From Globodera rostochiensis (taxonomy: Eukaryota > Nematoda > Chromadorea > Rhabditida > Heteroderidae), in NCBI GenBank assembly GCA_018350325.1, contig JAEVLN010000002.1, positions 3,622,295-3,686,294 on the forward strand: DNA of 64,000 nt. The letters run 5' to 3'. Within the stretch, counting starts at the first letter, position 1. Each line of letters starts with the position of its first letter. Below are positions 23,195-34,481 of the stretch, piece after piece. Below the pieces are notes generated by a model. The model worked only from the letters and a program-made list of their open reading frames with translations, ran no database searches and had not been told where the DNA came from. Position numbers and translations under genes: made by a program.

Positions 23195-23845
23195 CGTTTG
23201 GGCCCTGCCGTTTGGGCCCCGACGTTTGGGCCCTTCCGTTTGGGCCAGCCGTTTGGGCCCCGAGGACGTTTGGGCCCCTGACGTTTGGGCCCCAAGTAAA
23301 CGATATCAGGGCTGCGTCGAAATAAAAAATTTTCGAAATAAAATTTTTTTCATTTCGGTTTTTGAAATTGAAACAAAAGAAACACAAGGTTCGAGGCAAC
23401 CCTGATGCATACATATACATAAGTAAAAATACATCATCGTTTTCACATCCTATTTTTTTACATCAATTATGGTCCACTATTTTTGTCTAAGCTTAAGCTC
23501 AGGCTAGCTAGGCCTAAGCCTAAGCCTAACGAACCCCTAAGCTTAGGGTGGCTTAGGCCTAAGCTTAATGAACCCTTAAGCCTTGCAATTTTCAGATTGC
23601 ATTTTAACTATATTTTTGCGAGGAAATTTCCACAATTACCAAATGAATCCCCAAATGTCCTGCAAATTTTCAGATTGTTGTCTTTGATAGTTTTTTTTTG
23701 TTATGTATTGTTCATTTGAAAAAATTCCGAATAAATAAAAAAGCTCAGCAATTTGCTGCAAACTCCCCTCTGAAAGCGGCGGGGCCCAAACGTCCGGGGC
23801 CCAAACGGCGGGGCCCAAACGTCCCCGGGGCCCAAACGACCCCCA
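23195..23845. mobile_element. Inverted clusters of GTTTGGGCCCC, possible fold-back element
   Basis: About seven tandem, slightly spaced copies of CGTTTGGGCCCC lie at 23195-23293, and four inverted copies (GGGGCCCAAACG) at 23783-23845. The bounded segment includes the telomere-like repeat copy B. Short tandem repeats at both ends in inverse orientation are typical of fold-back elements. Confidence 0.6.
23480..23740 (+). repeat. Dispersed repeat with telomere-like GCCTAA units, copy B
   Basis: Three direct GCCTAA units occur in GCTAGGCCTAAGCCTAAGCC followed by TAA. Downstream sequence (GCAAATTTTCAGATTGTTGT then CTTTGATAG) mirrors copy A. A shorter relative is at about 41530-41580 (AAGCCTAAGCTTAAGCCTAA). 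Confidence 0.75.
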
Positions 23846-24027
23846 CTCGAAATGAACGCCGCCGCAAAATCACTGATATAGGCAGGGTTTCCAGATGAAA
23901 ATTTTCAAAAGCCTCATTTGGCAGGCAAAAAAGCCTCATTTAGTACCAAAAAACCTCATTTTGCTAAAATCATGTTTTTTTTTGCGCGCGGTTTTCCCAA
24001 ATACTTTTTTTATTGGGGGTGGGGGGT

Positions 24028-24051
24028 CGGCGGTGCCGATAGGCGCCGCCG
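24028..24051 (+). repeat. Dispersed GC-rich hairpin repeat, copy 3
   Basis: CGGCGGTGCC-GATA-GGCGCCGCCG, identical to copy 1. It has the same G-rich leader and a related upstream TTTTTTTTTGCGCGCGGTTTT (compare 11834-11856). Confidence 0.8.
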
Positions 24052-24457
24052 AGAAAATTTTTCGCATTTTTTACTCGATTTATTAAGCAATTGCAACTAA
24101 ATTTGCAGAAGATGTGATGCTTTTTTGCTTTAAAAAAATTGAAAATGAGGTTTTTTTATTAAGAAAATTCCCAATTATTTCAAACCGGAACACGCTTTTT
24201 CATTAAAAATGAAAATACACAGAAAAAAATGGGAAAACATTACGCCAAATATTCAAAATTTAATAGAAATTTACCATTTATCAGTGAAATTTCTAAAAAG
24301 CCTCAAAAAACCTCATCAACCCCCAAAAAATCACAAAATGAGGCTAAACCTCATTTTAAAAATTTAGCCTCATTGGACTATCAAAAAACCACAAAATGAG
24401 GCTAAAACCTCAGATCTGGGTACCCTGGATATAGGCTTTCAAAATTAGAAATTAGTT

Positions 24458-24763
24458 GATAGAAAATAAAAATTGAGAATTTAAAGCGGTTTGGTGGGGC
24501 GAGACTCCGGGCTCCGGAAGTCCGCGCGTGCCCGCTCCGCGGGTCCCCCTCCCCCCCCCCCCCAGTGGCGCTCGTCAGACTTTTTCTTCCGCTCTCCGTT
24601 TCGCCCCACTATGTACTTGCTTCGTCATCGCATGCTCGCTGTTGGCGGGCCGCCAGCGGCCTTTCATTATTTAATCCGGCTTAAAAGTTGCTTTTGCCTT
24701 CATTTTCAAAAATTTAAACCGATTCAAAAACCGCTTTAAATTCTCAATTTTTATTTCTACCGA
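24458..24763. mobile_element. MITE-like element with 33-bp inverted ends
   Basis: The left end, GATAGAAAATAAAAATTGAG at 24458, is mirrored by CTCAATTTTTATTTCTACC at 24744-24762; the ends continue through AATTTAAAGCGGTTT. About 305 bp, no ORF. The right half is shared with 16265-16425. Confidence 0.7.
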
Positions 24764-25108
24764 CAAATTTTTATAGGCTAGGACGGGACCGGGACTTTTG
24801 GGAAAACCCGGGACCGGCTGGAACTTCCCGGCCAAAAAAACCTGGACTACTGGACAAAAAAACTTTATCTTTCTCCAATTTCTTATGAGGGCCACGAATA
24901 TTATTGCCATTGCGCAAATTTTTAGAAAATTGATGTGTTCCAGCTCTATATCAGCATTTCGCTTCTGCCAACTTTCTTCGTCCTTGTTCAAAACTCATTG
25001 TCAGCAGCGCATCTTTTGCAGGTTTCAAAAAAACATTGCGTTTCAAATTTTAATTCAAACCATTTTCAAATGCCCTTTTTCAAAAGTTGCAAAGCCATGT
25101 TATTGTTC

Positions 25109-25361
25109 GGGGCGTAGAAGCCAATTTAGACCTCCAGTTCGACCAATTCTGAACCCCGGACTCGAATTCGAACAAATTTTCCAAAAATCACTTTTGGCCT
25201 CCATTCAAAAGGCACAAAAATACAATAAAACAGAAAGTAATGATTGAATTCATGCCTTTTTGAATGATTTTTGGAAAAATCGATCTTCGAAAATTTGTTT
25301 GAATTCTGAAGCGGAATTCAGAATTGGTCGAACTGGAGGTCAAAATTGGCTTCTATGCCCC
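25109..25361. mobile_element. MITE-like element with about 45-bp inverted ends upstream of PEBP
   Basis: Left GGGGCGTAGAAGCCAATTTA...CGACCAATTCTGAA and right TTCAGAATTGGTCG...AATTGGCTTCTATGCCCC are near-perfect inverses. The interior is A/T-rich with FEQ-like shadows and no real ORF. A diverged relative is at 27806-28006, on the other side of the PEBP gene. Confidence 0.75.
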
Positions 25362-25516
25362 CTAAAACCCCTACCTTTTTATTGACTTTGATTTTTTAAC
25401 GGGGGAGGGGGGGGGCTACAAACCGAACTACTAGTATATTATGATGGATTTCAAATTTTCAATTCAAAGGCTCCGAAAAGGCATTTTATCAAAAATTAAG
25501 AGCTGCATCGACCGTC

Positions 25517-27261
25517 ATGTCGACATCCGAAGAATTCAAAAAGCAAGGGATTGTGCCGGATGTTGTCACAAAGGCACCCGAGAAGCGGGCGAAAGTGGTG
25601 TTTGACAGCGGAGTCGAGGTTGGCATTTTTTAAAGTTTAGAATGGCTTTTATTTAACAAAATGTGATTTTCCTATTTTTTTTTTAGCATAAAACGGTATT
25701 TTTTGACTGACTGTGCTGTTAGTCGCCGCTGGAAAAATTTAAAAAATGGGTTTTGGAATGGTCAATTAAAAAAAATTCTACTTTATCATACTCTTTGAAC
25801 TTCAGAAAGGGTTTTAAAGATTTACTTAATGGAAAAATAAAATAAATATAAATCGAATTATTTTTACAACTTTAGTCAAACCTTGGCAATGTTCTAACGC
25901 CCACTCAAGTCCAGCATCCGCCAAAGGTCACTTGGGAGGCCGAGGCGGGCAAATTGTATTCTCTCATTATGACCGGTTAGTGGTAACTTCTTTCTGAATG
26001 TTGAGGGTTTTATTTGAATAGGTGGCAATCGGGACGTAACCAGGGGGCGGGGGGGAGGGGGGATCCCCCGCCCGAAATGAAGTTTTAAGAAGAAAAACCG
26101 GCATAGTGATTCCAATTTAAATTGGCTTGTATACCTTATGTTTGGGGTCTACCAAAATGTGTCGCATTTACCAAATATCGTTTTTTGACCAAAACCAAGG
26201 ACGTAGCGGGGAGGGGGGGCGGGGGGGGGAGAATTCCCCCCCCCCCCCGAAATGAAATTTGAGAGAGAAAAAAACAAGAGGGGGGACCCTATTGTTTTAC
26301 AACTTTTTGATTAATTTTCTTAACAAATTGCCATCAAAAATCAAAAAAATTTTACCGGTAGCGCCTATCGGCACCGCCTGGCGCTCAGATGAATCAATTC
26401 CCCCTCCGAAATTTTTTTCTAGCGACGTCCCTGATCAAAACGCGTAAACAAAAACACTCGAACACTTAGAATACTGTAATTTTAAATGTCCATTCTTTTT
26501 CAGACCCCGATGCGCCGAGTCGCAAAGAGCCGAAATTTCGAGAATGGCACCACTGGTTCGTTTGCGTTTTTGTGCCTCTTCATTTTAAAACATTTGTAGT
26601 GTGTAGAAATTTCAGTATTCGTTCTATTAAAATATAATGTTGTTCTTTTGTTTAAAATAATTTTTAGGCTGATTGTGAACATCCCCGGCACTGAATTGGA
26701 TAAGGGCGATATGTTGAGTGAATACGGTTATCCTTTTTTTGCATATTTTAATTTTTGAAGTGGAATTTTGCGGGATAATTAAACAAAAAGGGGTGAATTT
26801 TAGCTTTTTATTTTAAGTTGGTGCGGGACCGCCCCAGGGCACCGGTCTGCACCGCTACGTCTTTCTCATCTATCAACAGAATAGCAAAATCAACGACCCG
26901 GAACACGGACACCTGACCAATCGTTCCGGTAGGGTTATTTTTGTGGGTTTTACTTTTTTTACTCAAAGTCCACCCAAGGTGACAAACGCGGCGGGTGGAA
27001 AGCGCAAAAGTTCGCGGATAAGCACGCGCTTGGCGATCCGATGGCCGGCAATTTTTACCAGGTATAGTTTCGAGTCGAATTGAAAAAAGGGCCATTTAAA
27101 TACTAATTTTGGAGGGAGAGAACGAGTTTTCAATTTGTAGTTTTATCATTATTTTGGCTTCGCGGGATCGAATCGTAATCTTTCAATAATTTTGATTTTA
27201 ATTGAAGGCGGAGTTTGACGACTACGTTCCCAAGTTATACAAGCAGTTGGGTGCTGCATGA
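25517..27261 (+). CDS. Phosphatidylethanolamine-binding protein (PEBP/OV-16-like)
   Basis: Seven in-phase exons (25517-25618, 25876-25975, 26504-26555, 26668-26726, 26818-26928, 26979-27061, 27208-27261) encode 186 residues, the standard length of the family. The ligand-pocket signatures are present: [48 protein letters not shown] and a C-terminal [14 protein letters not shown] helix. PEBPs bind anionic ligands and phospholipid head groups and modulate kinase or protease pathways; in nematodes the OV-16 type is an abundant antigen. No signal peptide follows the chosen ATG ([17 protein letters not shown]), so the product is probably cytosolic or leaves by a non-classical route; an upstream leader exon cannot be excluded. 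All introns are GT-AG. Intron 2 holds a copy of the hairpin repeat. Confidence 0.95.
26356..26378 (-). repeat. Dispersed GC-rich hairpin repeat, copy 4 (inverse)
   Basis: CGGTAGCGCCTATCGGCACC + GCC, the inverse of the other copies with two changes, lies in PEBP intron 2. It sits beside TTTTCTTAACAAATTGCC, the inverse of the flank seen at the other copies, and poly-G/poly-C runs at 26212-26248. Confidence 0.7.
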
Positions 27262-28954
27262 AGGGCTTTTGAAAGCTCAAAAGGGAAATGAATGATTTAA
27301 TTTGACCGTATTTATCACAGTTTTCTCCCATTTGTAGGGAAATGAAATTCTTTCAATTTGCCGTTTTCAGCTCTTCACATAAATATTTGCTACGCATCGC
27401 CAAGAAAGGAATAAATATTTTTTTCAATTTATTAGTTTTGTTTTTATGCGATCCCCGGTCAAAAATGTCTCTCGGCGGGACAAAGAAGAGAATTCTTCGT
27501 AAACCAGAGTGAAATTGATTGAAACTCGACAAGACCCATCCCGGCACAAACCTTTTCAGGTCAATCAAATCACGCAATTATGTGCCATTCGAAGCTTGTG
27601 GAAGTCATTTATACACAAGAAAATGAGTAAAATTTAAAAAACCTTTTAAAAACAATCAATGATCAAATTTCGCTAGCATCGAAAATGGCATTTGGTCTTC
27701 ACTTTCGCCTGCAATATTGCCGTGCGCGACTACGATTTTGAAAATAAAAATGAGGTAATAGTTGAGATGGTGCGCCCCATTTTTCAAAAAAAGGAAATTA
27801 GTTTTCAAAGTTGATGTTTCGAACCCCCGGCCCGAATTCGAACAAATTTTAAACATTCAAAAATTTTCAAAAAATTGTTCCAAAAAGCACAAACGATCGA
27901 ATTCATGCTTTTTGAACAATTTCAAGGCCAAAATTGATTTTTGGAAATTTTTGAATTTTAAAAAATTGGTCGAAATGAGATCAATTCGGACTCTACGCCC
28001 TCGAATACCCCTAGAATAATCTTAATCGACATTGAAAACTAATCTTAGTTTTTTTTTGAAAAATGGGGGGGGGGCACTATCTTAATAACTATTACCAAAA
28101 ATGATCGGCTGCTGTGGCAGTGCACTGCGAAACTTTCGATCACCGCCGCATTGACACAAATGTTCGAGACTCAAAATTTGCCGAGCCTCTCGAACATCCC
28201 GACTAATTGTAACTGATATTGACCACTTTTCTTTAGATTCTTCATAATTGATTAATAAACTAATAATCTTTAATAACAATTGTTCTTTTTAATTTAAATT
28301 TCCATCCCTTCCGTTGTAAAGTGATATTTATGTATAATTTTACATTAAAATATAACAGAATTCGACCAAAAAGACAGACAGGAAGAACAACGATTGCAAA
28401 AGGAAGGAATTGGGGAAAAATGTTCAGATTTTATTGGGATTTAAGCCTCGAGGGCGGATTTGAAAGAACGAATTACATTTGGCTGGACACTTCGAGCAGC
28501 ACCGTCCGTACTCTGCCCACCCAATTCTTTAAACCAAATGCTGTGAATACAAACCGTTCGTTTTTGGTTAAACCGGTCGGACAGTGCTTTTTACAATTGA
28601 GAGGGGCGAGAGAATGGGGGGGGACCCGTATTTGTTGTGGTGGAGGCGACTGAACAGTGTTAATTAACAACATGCAATTATTTAAACAATTCCAGAGGGT
28701 ACGGGGCTTGATGTTAAAGTGTTAAGACTAATTATTCTGCAGCTGATCGGCAACATGTAACCCCTAAAACAGTTTCTCAAAATGACAAAAACATACATAA
28801 TTAGAGGGATTATCAAATTGAGAACTCCCAATATATTACTTCTACTTAAAGTAATTATGGTCGGTCGCTTCCTATCAACAACTCATTGAGTAAGTACTGC
28901 TTGAGCTCTTTGTCTGTCTGTGCTGCCCAAACTCTTCGTCATGTCTTTTTTCCG
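27262..28954. other. Spacer between convergent PEBP and unc-9 genes
   Basis: The two genes converge, so this is 3' flank of both. No gene seen. It contains the A/T-rich repeat at 27806-28006 and several polyadenylation-like AATAAA words (for example 27409 and 27732). Confidence 0.55.
27806..28006. repeat. Diverged relative of the 25109-25361 element
   Basis: Shares CCCGGCCCGAATTCGAACAA (compare CCCCGGACTCGAATTCGAAC at 25154), GAATTCATGC and, at the right end, AAATTGGTCGAA...CTACGCCC. Inverted ends are weaker than in the upstream copy. Confidence 0.55.
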
Positions 28955-31499
28955 TCAGACGTCGTGCATTTTGGCGCCCTCCTTGTGCACCATGAAGTTG
29001 TCCCACAGTTTCTTGGCCAAATCGTAGCAAGCCAACTCGCCCGCATGGGTGGCCACCATTCGCAGAAGAAAAACGCCGTCCTGACGAAGAAAATGGAAGA
29101 CGAAGCGCCGCAGAGACTGCGAGTCGACCATTTTGTAGCCTTCGATGCCCGTCAGGTACTTGCCGACAAAGTTGAGTTGCCTGAGATTGGCTTTGATAAT
29201 ACAGGCTAACAACATTCGAGATCAGTGTGTTCAAACGATATAAATGGTTATTTCTAAAAGGTTAATTTCAAATTTCCGACGGACCGGCTTGGCATCACAG
29301 AGATGAAAATCCAATAGAGCAGAGAGCAAAAAGTGGCGGCGGCCAGCAAAAAGTACCAGAACCACAGGAACAGAAAGATTTTCTCGTTGAACCTAAATTC
29401 GTTTGCGTAAATTTGTCCATTCCCCGGCCCACCCCTCACATATTTATCATCAGCACACATTGGACGGTGTGCCGGTGGACGTTGCCGAGCACTTTGACCT
29501 CAAAATCGCACAAAGTGACGCGGGGAAAGTGCCCGCTCTCCTCCCACTCGTGGCCGTTCATCAAATCGTTCAGCACCTGCAATCCGTACCAGCGACTTCG
29601 GCTGCCAAGAAAAGTGTTCAGAAGGAAAATTTGGCCAACAATGTTCATCTAAAAACGAAAAGCTTTGGACGAAAATAAAATGGAAAACAATAAAAGCATT
29701 TTGTTTAAATTGATTAAAAATAAACTTCTCACCGTGTAGAGCATTTTGACGGAGATGTAAAGGAATGTGACGGCCGCCCCGCTGCTCCTCGTGCAGATGA
29801 TCATGTTCAGCATTCGGAAACGATTTCCGCCCAACTTAAAGATGGAGATGAACCCAAAGACTTATAAATAAAATGGAGATGAACCCAAAGACTTATAAAT
29901 AAAATGGAGATGAACCCAAAGACTTATAAATAAAAGCCTCGATAATGCCGAAAAGTCTCAAAGAGCTATCGAAATGCAAGGTCAAAAATGCATTTATTGG
30001 CCAAATTCGTCTGATCGATCGCCCCATCTTTTTTTGCCTGATGTTTGACGTGCAATGCTTCCTCAACATTTGTGGAGATTGTTTGCATTGCTCTTTGGCG
30101 TGACTCGGCGTCCAACAATCGCGAATCGCACGCCATTTGGACAAGCGATTGGACGTGGATGCCTTATTTGTTAGTGAGAAAAATTTAAAAATAAATAAAA
30201 ATTATTTTAAATTATTTTAAATCACCGGATTGCCAACTGAGCAACCTCCAAACGATGGTCGGCACGTAGAAGAGCAGAGCTTTCAGTGCGAGCACAAAAG
30301 GAACCTGCCAATTTCTTTTGTAATTTCGCTAAATTTCCCAAATTGTCTTTCTTACCCATTGGTAATAGCCAATTTGACGCTGTTCGCGTTCGGACAGAAT
30401 TTTTGGAATATAATCATTCAGAGGCAGAAAATAAGTGCTCTAAAAAATCATTGAAAATCTCGAAAAAAAACAAAAATTGTTTCGCAATGACTTGAACAAA
30501 ACAGTAATTCTCCGTGTACTGCTCCATGGGCTCCGTGAACGTTGCCGGCACCCAACATTGGATGGGATTCCCTAAAAGACATTTTTATATAAAATTCTAA
30601 ATATTACTAACCGAGGTATTCTTTGGAAGAGACGAGGACAGCGAAAACTGAAAAGAACGTTTAGGTAAATGAACTTCTCTATGCTTTTTGTTAATACCAA
30701 TACATTTTGATATTTGCTTAATTTATAAAAACGCGGAAAGTTTTTAGAGATTTTTAAAAAAAATCATTTTTCGAAAGTAAATAATTAAAACTTTCATTTT
30801 TCTTTTCAATTGAATTTTGTCTGAGCATTTCTCCAACTTTCTTCTCTTCCCACAAAGCCTTTATCGTTTTCCCCAAAGTCGGCTGATGATGACGTGGACT
30901 GTGCGACCCTTTCAGAAAGTATTTACTTATATTGCTGGGGGGATGCTTCATCTCTTATGCCCTGAAGGCTGCTTCACCCCCCCCCCCCCTCACTTTACAT
31001 TCATTATCCATCCGCCCGTTTCGTCCTACTCAAAAATTCACTCCCCCACTCTCATCAATGCTTTTTCCCCATGGGATGCTCCTTAAAGGATGACCCCCCC
31101 CCCCCCACCCATTCAATTCCATTGGGAATGAATGTGAATTAATTAGGGGGGGGGGGGTGACGACGATTGCACGACTCAGCTGCTGAAGATGGCACACTAA
31201 TGAAGACCGATTATGACACAACGCCAGCAGAGAGTCGTCCTGTTGTGAGAAAGCCCAACGGGAAAATTCCAAATGAGGGAAGTGGGACGCAAATCACGAA
31301 GCTTCCCAGTTTAGGACATTTCCTGGATTCGGAACATTTTTGTTCGATCTCTGGTTGGTTTCTGCACTTTACTAATAAGAATTCCAACCCAACCGATGAT
31401 AATGGCCGTGGTGTAGTAGTAGTTCAGCTTGTCGATGATGTCGTCGTCCACATGGAATTGGATGGACTTGACCGCACTGGCGAAGTAGTACAACAGCAT
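28955..31499 (-). CDS. unc-9: Innexin, UNC-9 type gap-junction channel subunit
   Basis: Ten in-phase exons (31394-31499, 30612-30647, 30492-30571, 30356-30439, 30226-30304, 30038-30162, 29733-29834, 29440-29648, 29285-29392, 28955-29180) give 384 residues, close to the C. elegans length. The start [20 protein letters not shown], the innexin signature YYQWVPFVLA, extracellular-loop cysteines (QCWVP, ENYC), [34 protein letters not shown] and the cytoplasmic end [20 protein letters not shown] are near-identical to UNC-9 as I know it. Four membrane spans are expected, with hexameric or octameric junctional channels coupling neurons and muscle. The short C-terminus ends MHDV. The start codon could be preceded by an N-terminal extension (the frame stays open upstream). 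Intron 6 is GC-AG and carries a tandem repeat. Confidence 0.95.
29835..30037 (-). other. GC-AG intron (unc-9)
   Basis: Donor AAACATCAG|GCAAAA, acceptor CATCTTTAAG|TTGGGC. The join [15 protein letters not shown] matches the family at this point. Reading on past the GC site leads to a stop. Confidence 0.85.
29842..29934. repeat. 31-bp tandem repeat x 3 beside the unc-9 acceptor
   Basis: Three identical units ATGGAGATGAACCCAAAGAC + TTATAAATAAA. On the gene strand each unit ends TTTATTTATAAG, resembling an acceptor, and the array stops a few bases from the true acceptor. Confidence 0.9.
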
Positions 31500-31802
31500 G
31501 TTGGAGCCGCCCTTCTTCGCCAGCTTTCCCTCGGTGGACGACGACGGACCCCGACTCTGGGAAGAAGCCTATGCCGTTGAAGAACGATGACCAACTTCTT
31601 AGGGGGAGCAATATTTAACGGAGGGAAGCCTTTCTGGGAGTTTGGTCCCCGCAGCAGACGGAGGAGCAATGCAAAGTCTCCCAAAATTGAGGTCCAATCA
31701 CCGGCTAATGCAATTACCGGAAAAGAATTTAATGAGATTTGTCATATTGGAAACAATCAGACAAAGTATTTTTGGTTGGACCTATCAATTCACAAAACAA
31801 GT

Positions 31803-31978
31803 TACGAATAGAGCCCGGACTTGAGCTTCGAGCGAGACTCGCGACGACTTGAAAAAATCTCAGGTCTCGAAAAATTCTTTTATTCGAGCGTACGAATAGA
31901 GCCCGGACTTGAGCTTCGAGCGAGATTCGCGACGACTTGAAAAAATCTCAGGTCTCGAAAAATTCTTTTATTCGAGCG
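31803..31978. repeat. 88-bp tandem duplication
   Basis: Two copies starting TACGAATAGAGCCCGGACTT differ by one base (GAGACTCG versus GAGATTCG). They are rich in CTCGA/TCGAG words that continue to 32290 (ATCTCGAGC, TCGAGCGAGATTC), suggesting one larger degenerate element. Confidence 0.85.
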
Positions 31979-32191
31979 AGATCTTCGAGGTCGAGAGTCT
32001 CGAAAAATCTCGAGCCGAAACATTCGAGATTTTTGATGAAAATATAAAATTTTTTTCAAAATTCTTGGGGTATGAAAGAGCCGACGGCGCTGGCGAGACT
32101 GTTAGAATTTTTTAACATTTTTGTTAAGAAATTTGGAAAAAATACTAGTTTTTGAGAATTTTATTCATTTTGGGGGTGAGAGGAGGGGGGT

Positions 32192-32215
32192 CAGCGGTGC
32201 CGATAGGCACCGCCG
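32192..32215 (+). repeat. Dispersed GC-rich hairpin repeat, copy 5
   Basis: CAGCGGTGCC-GATA-GGCACCGCCG: compensating changes keep the stem largely paired (GGTGCC with GGCACC). It has the same G-run leader and AGAAAATTTT trailer. Confidence 0.75.
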
Positions 32216-33217
32216 AGAAAATTTTACAAAAAAAAATTTTCGGGCTCGAGATCAAGAATCTCGAGCTTCTTTCGAGCGAGATTCTTTAAAAATCACCTTC
32301 AATTTCCTCAATTACTGCTTGTTTCCTAATTTGTAAGCAAAACATTCATGTGATTCGATTGAACTGATTGATGTTTAAGCGTCGCTGCTCCAATTTAAGC
32401 GGTGATTTTTATTAGCATCAATAAAGGAAATGCGCACCATTCACTAATTGGTAGCTTAATTTATGTAATACAGCAGCAAATCGCTCTAATCTGTATGTTC
32501 AATAATAATTTAATGGATTTAATTTGCCGCTAATTACACGACAATAGGATGAAATTTAAGATGGGAAATGCGATGGGTGCGACAAAGTAAAATGGACAGA
32601 ATTCCCCGCCTTTTCTCATAAATAAAAATATTTAATGACAATTTCAAAGAGTTTCCTCCTCCATTCCGAGAAAGCAGCTTTTTGGCTTCTTGCGCCAGCT
32701 GTGGTCAGAGGCGAAATATGAAAAAGCAAAGGTCGGAACCGAAGCGATAACATTAAATGGCTTTTGCCAAAAATTGTGAGCTTTCTGTGTTTTATGTCAG
32801 GGATCCCGCCATATTCGTGGGAAGAATGGACGACGAAGTGCCCCTGGAGGGAGTTGTCTGGACTATCTCCATCAATGTGTGGGGGAATTTCCGAATAAAG
32901 GGAAAGAAAGGCACACGGGAGGAGGACTTCGGCACAACCGCCGGAGGGGTAGGGAGAAATTGACTGGCCCTGGAGGGGGCGGCAGAGGAACCCTCTTTTC
33001 CCGGGGGGGGGGGAGGTTCTGCTGCTGCTGGCCACTCACCGCCCCCTATATAAAGTGGAGGAGGGGGGGGGGACGGAGAAAGGCCACAAGGAGGGGTGAA
33101 GGAAACGGCCGGAATAAAGCATATAAATAGCTGGGGAGGGGTCTGGACTGACGGGGAAATGGCCCCAACTGAATGGCGGGGGAAGAAATTAAAGGAGGGA
33201 AAAGTGCGGACGAAGAG

Positions 33218-33815
33218 GTGAAGAGAAGACAGAGAAAGGAGAGAGAGACTTTGGGGGAAGAGAAGACAGAGAAAGGAGAGAGAGACTTTGGGGGAAGAGA
33301 AGACAGAGAAAGGAGAGAGAGACTTTGGGGGAAGAGAAGACAGAGAAAGGAGAGAGAGACTTTGGGGGAAGAGAAGACAGAGAAAGGAGAGAGAGACTTT
33401 GGGGGAAGAGAAGACAGAGAAAGGAGAGAGAGACTTTGGGGGAAGAGAAGACAGAGAAAGGAGAGAGAGACTTTGGGGGAAGAGAAGACAGAGAAAGGGA
33501 GAGAGAGATTGGGGGAGAGAAGACAGAGAAGGAGAGAGAGACTTTGGGGGAAGAGAAGACAGAGAAGAGAGAGAGACTTTGGGGGAAGAGAAGACAGAGA
33601 AGGAGAGAGAGACTTGTGGGAAGAGAAGACAGAGAAAGGAGAGAGAGACTTTGGGGGAAGAGAAGACAGAGAAGGAGAGAGAGACTTTGGGGGAAGAGAA
33701 GACAGAGAAGGAGAGAGAGACTTTGGGGGAAGAGAAGACAGAGAAGGAGAGAGAGACTTTGGGGGAAGAGAAGACAGAGAAGGAGAGAGAGACTTTGGGG
33801 GAAGAGAAGACAGAG
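33218..33815. repeat. Purine minisatellite, about 36-bp unit x 16
   Basis: Units of the form AGAGAAGACAGAGAAAGGAG followed by AGAGAGACTTTGGGGGA lie on a pure purine strand apart from the ACTTTG and GACAG words. Every frame is open on both strands, so ORFs of 180-256 codons here are artefacts. The array begins at a GAG|GTGAAG, donor-like. Confidence 0.9.
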
Positions 33816-34481
33816 GGTGGAAGACATTGATAGAGAGAAAGAGATAAAAGAGAAAGGAAAGGCTAAAAAAGAAGTAAAATTATTGGCTGATCGGATGATT
33901 CAGCGCTTAAACGACACATGGGGACATTTTTTTGTTAACAACTTTATAGTGAGAGGCTTTAAATCGGATATGAGGAAGATGATCAGACTGGACGGAGAGG
34001 GGGGGAGGGTGGGGGGGGGGCTGAAACGATTCAAACATTTCCGGAGAATGATAAATCAATGGGTGATAAAAGGAGGACAGCTTATTACATTTTAAGACCG
34101 TTTACGAGATTTAGGAAACTGGTTAGGATAGATATAAAGGTGAAACTTTACGCCAAATTGTCAATTATTTTAAAAAAAGCTCTCCCTCCGGGGGTGATTG
34201 TTGATCTGAAATAAGTTAGCCCCCCGAGGCGTTTGCAAACACCGCAAAATTAATCATTCCATATGCCGGGAAAGAGACAGGCGGAGGTTAGACGGCAAAA
34301 GTGCTTAAAGGAAATAAAAACAAAAGCATAATAAATCAAAAGTCATATAAATATAAATAAATTAAAATTGGATTCACAGTTTTGGGGCCGTGTCCAAATC
34401 CTCCGATGAATGGAATTTGAAATATTCGAAGAAAAAAGAGTGAGAGGGAGGGAAAAGGAAATTGCGAGTAATTTCGAATCT

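Larger units (their letters stand above)
20090..25516. other. Repeat-rich spacer
   Basis: No protein-coding gene recognised over 5.4 kb. Open frames such as 22057-22611 (-) lack splice context, conserved motifs and a family resemblance. The space is occupied by several repeat families listed separately, and by CCGGGACCGGGA-type words at 22938-22995 and 24783-24825. The 5' flanks of both the Ig/FnIII gene (minus) and the PEBP gene (plus) lie here, so it is a divergent promoter region. Confidence 0.6.

Noticed and set aside
33173..34095. ORFs of 180-256 codons rich in Arg/Glu, and a Leu/Ser-rich minus ORF
   Set aside because: Products of the purine minisatellite on both strands.
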